This document shows, one piece after another, positions 50,101-52,431 of a stretch of DNA of 52,431 nt. Each line of letters begins with the position of its first letter. The first letter of the stretch is position 1. The notes below the pieces were generated by a model. That model was not told the DNA's origin, did no database searches, and saw only the letters and a list, made by a program, of their open reading frames with translations. The stretch is taken from positions 1 to 52,431 of the forward strand of contig JANQMU010000129.1 of the NCBI GenBank assembly GCA_028279875.1. Reading direction: 5' to 3'. This DNA is from Rhizobiaceae bacterium (GTDB lineage: Bacteria; Pseudomonadota; Alphaproteobacteria; Rhizobiales; Rhizobiaceae). Made by a program: the position numbers and the translations under genes.

Positions 50101-52431
50101 CTATCGCCCCTCCTCCGCCGACGGATCATTGGCCGCCAGCGCCCGTTTCGGCCGCGCCCGGATCCGGATCAGCGACAGGATGGCGAGGCCGGCGATCATC
50201 ACCACCGCGATCTCTCCCCAGGTATCCGTGCCGCGGAAGTCGACCAGTATGACATTGACGATATTGGCGCCGTGGGCGATCGACAGTGAATAGCGGATGA
50301 AGAATTCCGAAAGGCTTCCATCGAAGGGCAATTGCGTCACGCTCAGCAGCAGCAGGACGAAGGCGGCGCCACAGGCCAGCGAGATCGACATGTCGACGAT
50401 GGTGCGGCCGAGCGGCCTGCGGTCCGTCGGCGTCAGATGCAGACGGGTCATCACCAGGGCCAGGATGACGACGGACAGCGTCTCCACCATGAATTGCGTG
50501 AACGACAGGTCCGGCGCACCGAACAGCATGAACAACAGGGCCACCGCGAAGCCCTGGATGCCGAGCGAGACGATGGCCGTCAGGCGGTTTTCGGCGTAGA
50601 GGACCGACAGCAGCCCGATGGCGCCGATCGCCATGATGATCAGCTCGTAGAATCGCGTGACCTCGGGCCACCGCGGAAAGGCCGGCAACTCATCGAAATA
50701 GACCATCGGCACGATGATGGCGACCGCAACGAGTATGAACGTGACCTTCATATAGTAGTCAAGGCGTCCGGGCTGGGTGAAACGCGTGAGATGAAAGGAG
50801 GCGCGCACAAGCCCGCGAATGAACTGGTCGAAACCCTGATCGGGTCCCCAGCCGATGGCGACCAGCAGCCGGGTCATGGCGGCACGCAGGCGGTCGACAT
50901 TGCGATAGGCGACAATGCCGAACCCGACCGTCACGGCCGACAGCAGCAGAGGCATGCCGATATGGGGCACCAGCGAGATCTTGACCGTCAGTGGTTCGCC
51001 CTGCACTGCCGAGGACATCGGATTGCTGATCAGCCGGTGGGTCATGCCGGACAGGATCGCCGTCAGCAGGCTGATGACGGCAAGCACCGCCGGTCCGAGC
51101 CACAAGAGGACCGGTCCCTCATGGGCGTGTCTGAGTTCCGGTTTCTTCGGCCCCAGAAACGGTTTCAGCGCGACGGCGAAGCCGATGACGAACATCAGCC
51201 CGTTGCCGATGATGGCGACCAGGGTCAGCAGCAGAGGCCATGTTCCGGGCTGCCACAACGCGGCATAGATTTCCTCCTTGGCGAGAAAGCCGAAAAAGGG
51301 CGGCAGGCCGGCCATGGAGATCGCCGAGGCGAGCGCCGCAGCAAAGGTGATCGGCATGGCGGCCATCAGACCGCCGAGCCGGGTGATGTCCCGCGTGCCG
51401 GCCTCGTGATCGACAGCGCCGGCGACCATGAACAGCGCACCCTTGAACAGCGAGTGGGCGACCAGGTAGAGCACCGCGGCCTCGACGGCAATTTTCGATC
51501 CGAAACCGGTGAGCATGACCAGCAGACCCAGCGACGAGACCGTCGTATAGGCGAGCATCAGCTTCAAATCCGTCTGGCGGATGGCGAGCAGGGTTCCGAC
51601 GATCAGCGTGGCGCCGCCGAAGACCGGCAGAACGGTCTCCCAGGCAACCGTGTCGCCAAGAACGGGATTGAGCCGCATCAGCAGATAGACCCCGGCCTTG
51701 ACCATCGTCGCCGAATGCAGATAGGCCGAAACGGGCGTCGGCGCCTCCATGGCGTTGGGAAGCCAGAAATGCAGCGGAAACTGGGCGGACTTCGTAAAGG
51801 CGCCGCCAAGAACAAGCACGAAGACGGCAATGTAGAACGGGCTGTCGACAAGCGCAGTGCCCGACCGCAACAACAACGACATCTCGGAAATGCCGGTGAT
51901 GTTCCAGATCATCAGCAGACCGGCCAGCAGGAACAGACCGCCGCCGCCGGTGACCACGAGCGCCTGCAACGCAGCCCGTCGCGACGCTTCCCGCTTGTGG
52001 TCGAAGCCGATCAGCAGGAAGGACGTGATCGATGTCAGTTCCCAAAAGACGAAGAACATCAGGAAACTGTCGGACACGACGAGGCCAAGCATCGAGCCCA
52101 TGAACATCAGGATGAAGGAAAAAAAGCGTCCGAGATGCTCGTGCCCTTTCAGATATCCGCCCGAATAAAGGACAATCAGCGTGCCGATGCCGCAGATCAG
52201 CAGCGCGAATGTCAGCGACAGGCCATCGAGATACCAGGAAAAACTGACATTGAAGGCGGGAACCCACCGATATCCGCCGGTGACCACCTCACCATCCGCG
52301 ACCTCGCCGAGGAATCCTGCGAAATGCCATGTCATCACCGCCGGCACCAGGGCCAGGATCCATGCCGCGTTGTGCTTGAACGACCGCGTGATCAGCGGGG
52401 CAAACAGGGCCGCGATGAACGGCAGAAGCAG
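50101..52431 (-). CDS. mrpA: Mrp antiporter subunit A, N-terminus beyond window
   Basis: The largest subunit, related to NuoL of complex I, which forms a proton/cation path with MrpD. At least 776 residues are present and the frame stays open to the right edge, so the true start is outside. Seen: IDHKREASRRAALQALVVTG-type loop (FDHKREASRR), FPLHFWLPNAMEAPTPVSAY, LHSATMVKAGVYLLMRL and RQTDLKLMLAYTTVSSLG, then the C-terminal MrpA-specific region with VSLGIQGFAVALLFMLFGAP and RGTDTWGEIAVVMIAGLAIL. First gene of the operon. Confidence 0.95.
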   Translation of the reverse strand: MLLPFIAALFAPLITRSFKHNAAWILALVPAVMTWHFAGFLGEVADGEVVTGGYRWVPAFNVSFSWYLDGLSLTFALLICGIGTLIVLYSGGYLKGHEHLGRFFSFILMFMGSMLGLVVSDSFLMFFVFWELTSITSFLLIGFDHKREASRRAALQALVVTGGGGLFLLAGLLMIWNITGISEMSLLLRSGTALVDSPFYIAVFVLVLGGAFTKSAQFPLHFWLPNAMEAPTPVSAYLHSATMVKAGVYLLMRLNPVLGDTVAWETVLPVFGGATLIVGTLLAIRQTDLKLMLAYTTVSSLGLLVMLTGFGSKIAVEAAVLYLVAHSLFKGALFMVAGAVDHEAGTRDITRLGGLMAAMPITFAAALASAISMAGLPPFFGFLAKEEIYAALWQPGTWPLLLTLVAIIGNGLMFVIGFAVALKPFLGPKKPELRHAHEGPVLLWLGPAVLAVISLLTAILSGMTHRLISNPMSSAVQGEPLTVKISLVPHIGMPLLLSAVTVGFGIVAYRNVDRLRAAMTRLLVAIGWGPDQGFDQFIRGLVRASFHLTRFTQPGRLDYYMKVTFILVAVAIIVPMVYFDELPAFPRWPEVTRFYELIIMAIGAIGLLSVLYAENRLTAIVSLGIQGFAVALLFMLFGAPDLSFTQFMVETLSVVILALVMTRLHLTPTDRRPLGRTIVDMSISLACGAAFVLLLLSVTQLPFDGSLSEFFIRYSLSIAHGANIVNVILVDFRGTDTWGEIAVVMIAGLAILSLIRIRARPKRALAANDPSAEEGR

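Noticed and set aside
1..52431. Mobile elements, CRISPR arrays, tRNA or rRNA genes, prophage
   Set aside because: No transposase, integrase, direct-repeat array or cloverleaf-like sequence noticed; gene content is ordinary core chromosome.

Overview
The window reads as chromosomal core DNA of an alphaproteobacterium of the order Hyphomicrobiales (Rhizobiales). It is GC-rich and densely coded, and it carries several lineage-typical genes: an Omp2b/RopA-type porin signal peptide, a MucR/Ros regulator, a feuN-feuP-feuQ locus, a cytochrome c maturation set arranged like rhizobial cycHJKL, glnE next to a degP-linked two-component pair, and DivJ/PleC-type kinases. I see no rRNA, tRNA, CRISPR array, insertion sequence, integrase or phage gene. 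Species-level assignment is not possible from the sequence alone.

Layout. 0-5.2 kb: the 5' end of a porin gene (minus), a Sel1-type small protein, a DUF2147 exported protein, two tiny membrane or exported proteins, AMP nucleosidase (amn), and ETF-ubiquinone oxidoreductase (minus). 5.4-13.1 kb (plus): a family 4-like uracil-DNA glycosylase with only two of the four Fe-S cysteines, an MFS transporter, aminopeptidase N, and a membrane PAS histidine kinase of the PleC/CbrA type whose upstream region holds a full CtrA consensus and four GANTC sites. 13.1-28.6 kb (minus): glnE, a HAMP histidine kinase and its OmpR-type regulator, degP (own terminator), a hydrolase-OsmC fusion, ccmI-ccmE-ccmF-ccmH, a small lipoprotein, and feuN-feuP-feuQ. 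28.8-34.7 kb: a YcgN-type cysteine cluster protein, a PBP1a-type peptidoglycan synthase, a DUF1214/DUF1254 pair, a small conserved protein, DUF2336 and DUF1491 proteins. 34.7-38.5 kb: a peptidoglycan-binding protein and a DivJ-like kinase (minus), and DUF5330 and sufE (plus). 38.6-45.8 kb: an OmpR-type regulator plus a soluble hybrid kinase with about four PAS domains (minus), then an alpha/beta hydrolase, a methyltransferase, a group 1 truncated globin and a PAS-class III adenylyl cyclase (plus). 45.9-52.4 kb (minus): mucR and a seven-gene Mrp/Pha cation/proton antiporter operon whose mrpA runs off the right edge.

Themes. Signalling is unusually dense: five histidine kinases, three separate response regulators, one nucleotide cyclase and one global regulator. 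Two kinases look like members of the DivK/CtrA cell-cycle network, and candidate CtrA sites lie upstream of both. Envelope functions (porin, DegP, Fe/osmotic FeuPQ, PBP1a, Mrp antiporter, peptidoglycan-binding protein) are the other main theme.

The best candidate for an undescribed system is at 38.6-45.8 kb. A truncated globin with an O2/NO-type haem pocket sits 4 bases upstream of a cyclase carrying the Lys/Asp adenylyl cyclase signature. About 2 kb away is a divergent cytoplasmic multi-PAS hybrid kinase with its own DNA-binding regulator, and the intergenic region between this kinase and the plus-strand genes holds five copies of the heptamer TGTTTCA/TGAAACA. The sequence does not show that these parts work together; that is an inference.
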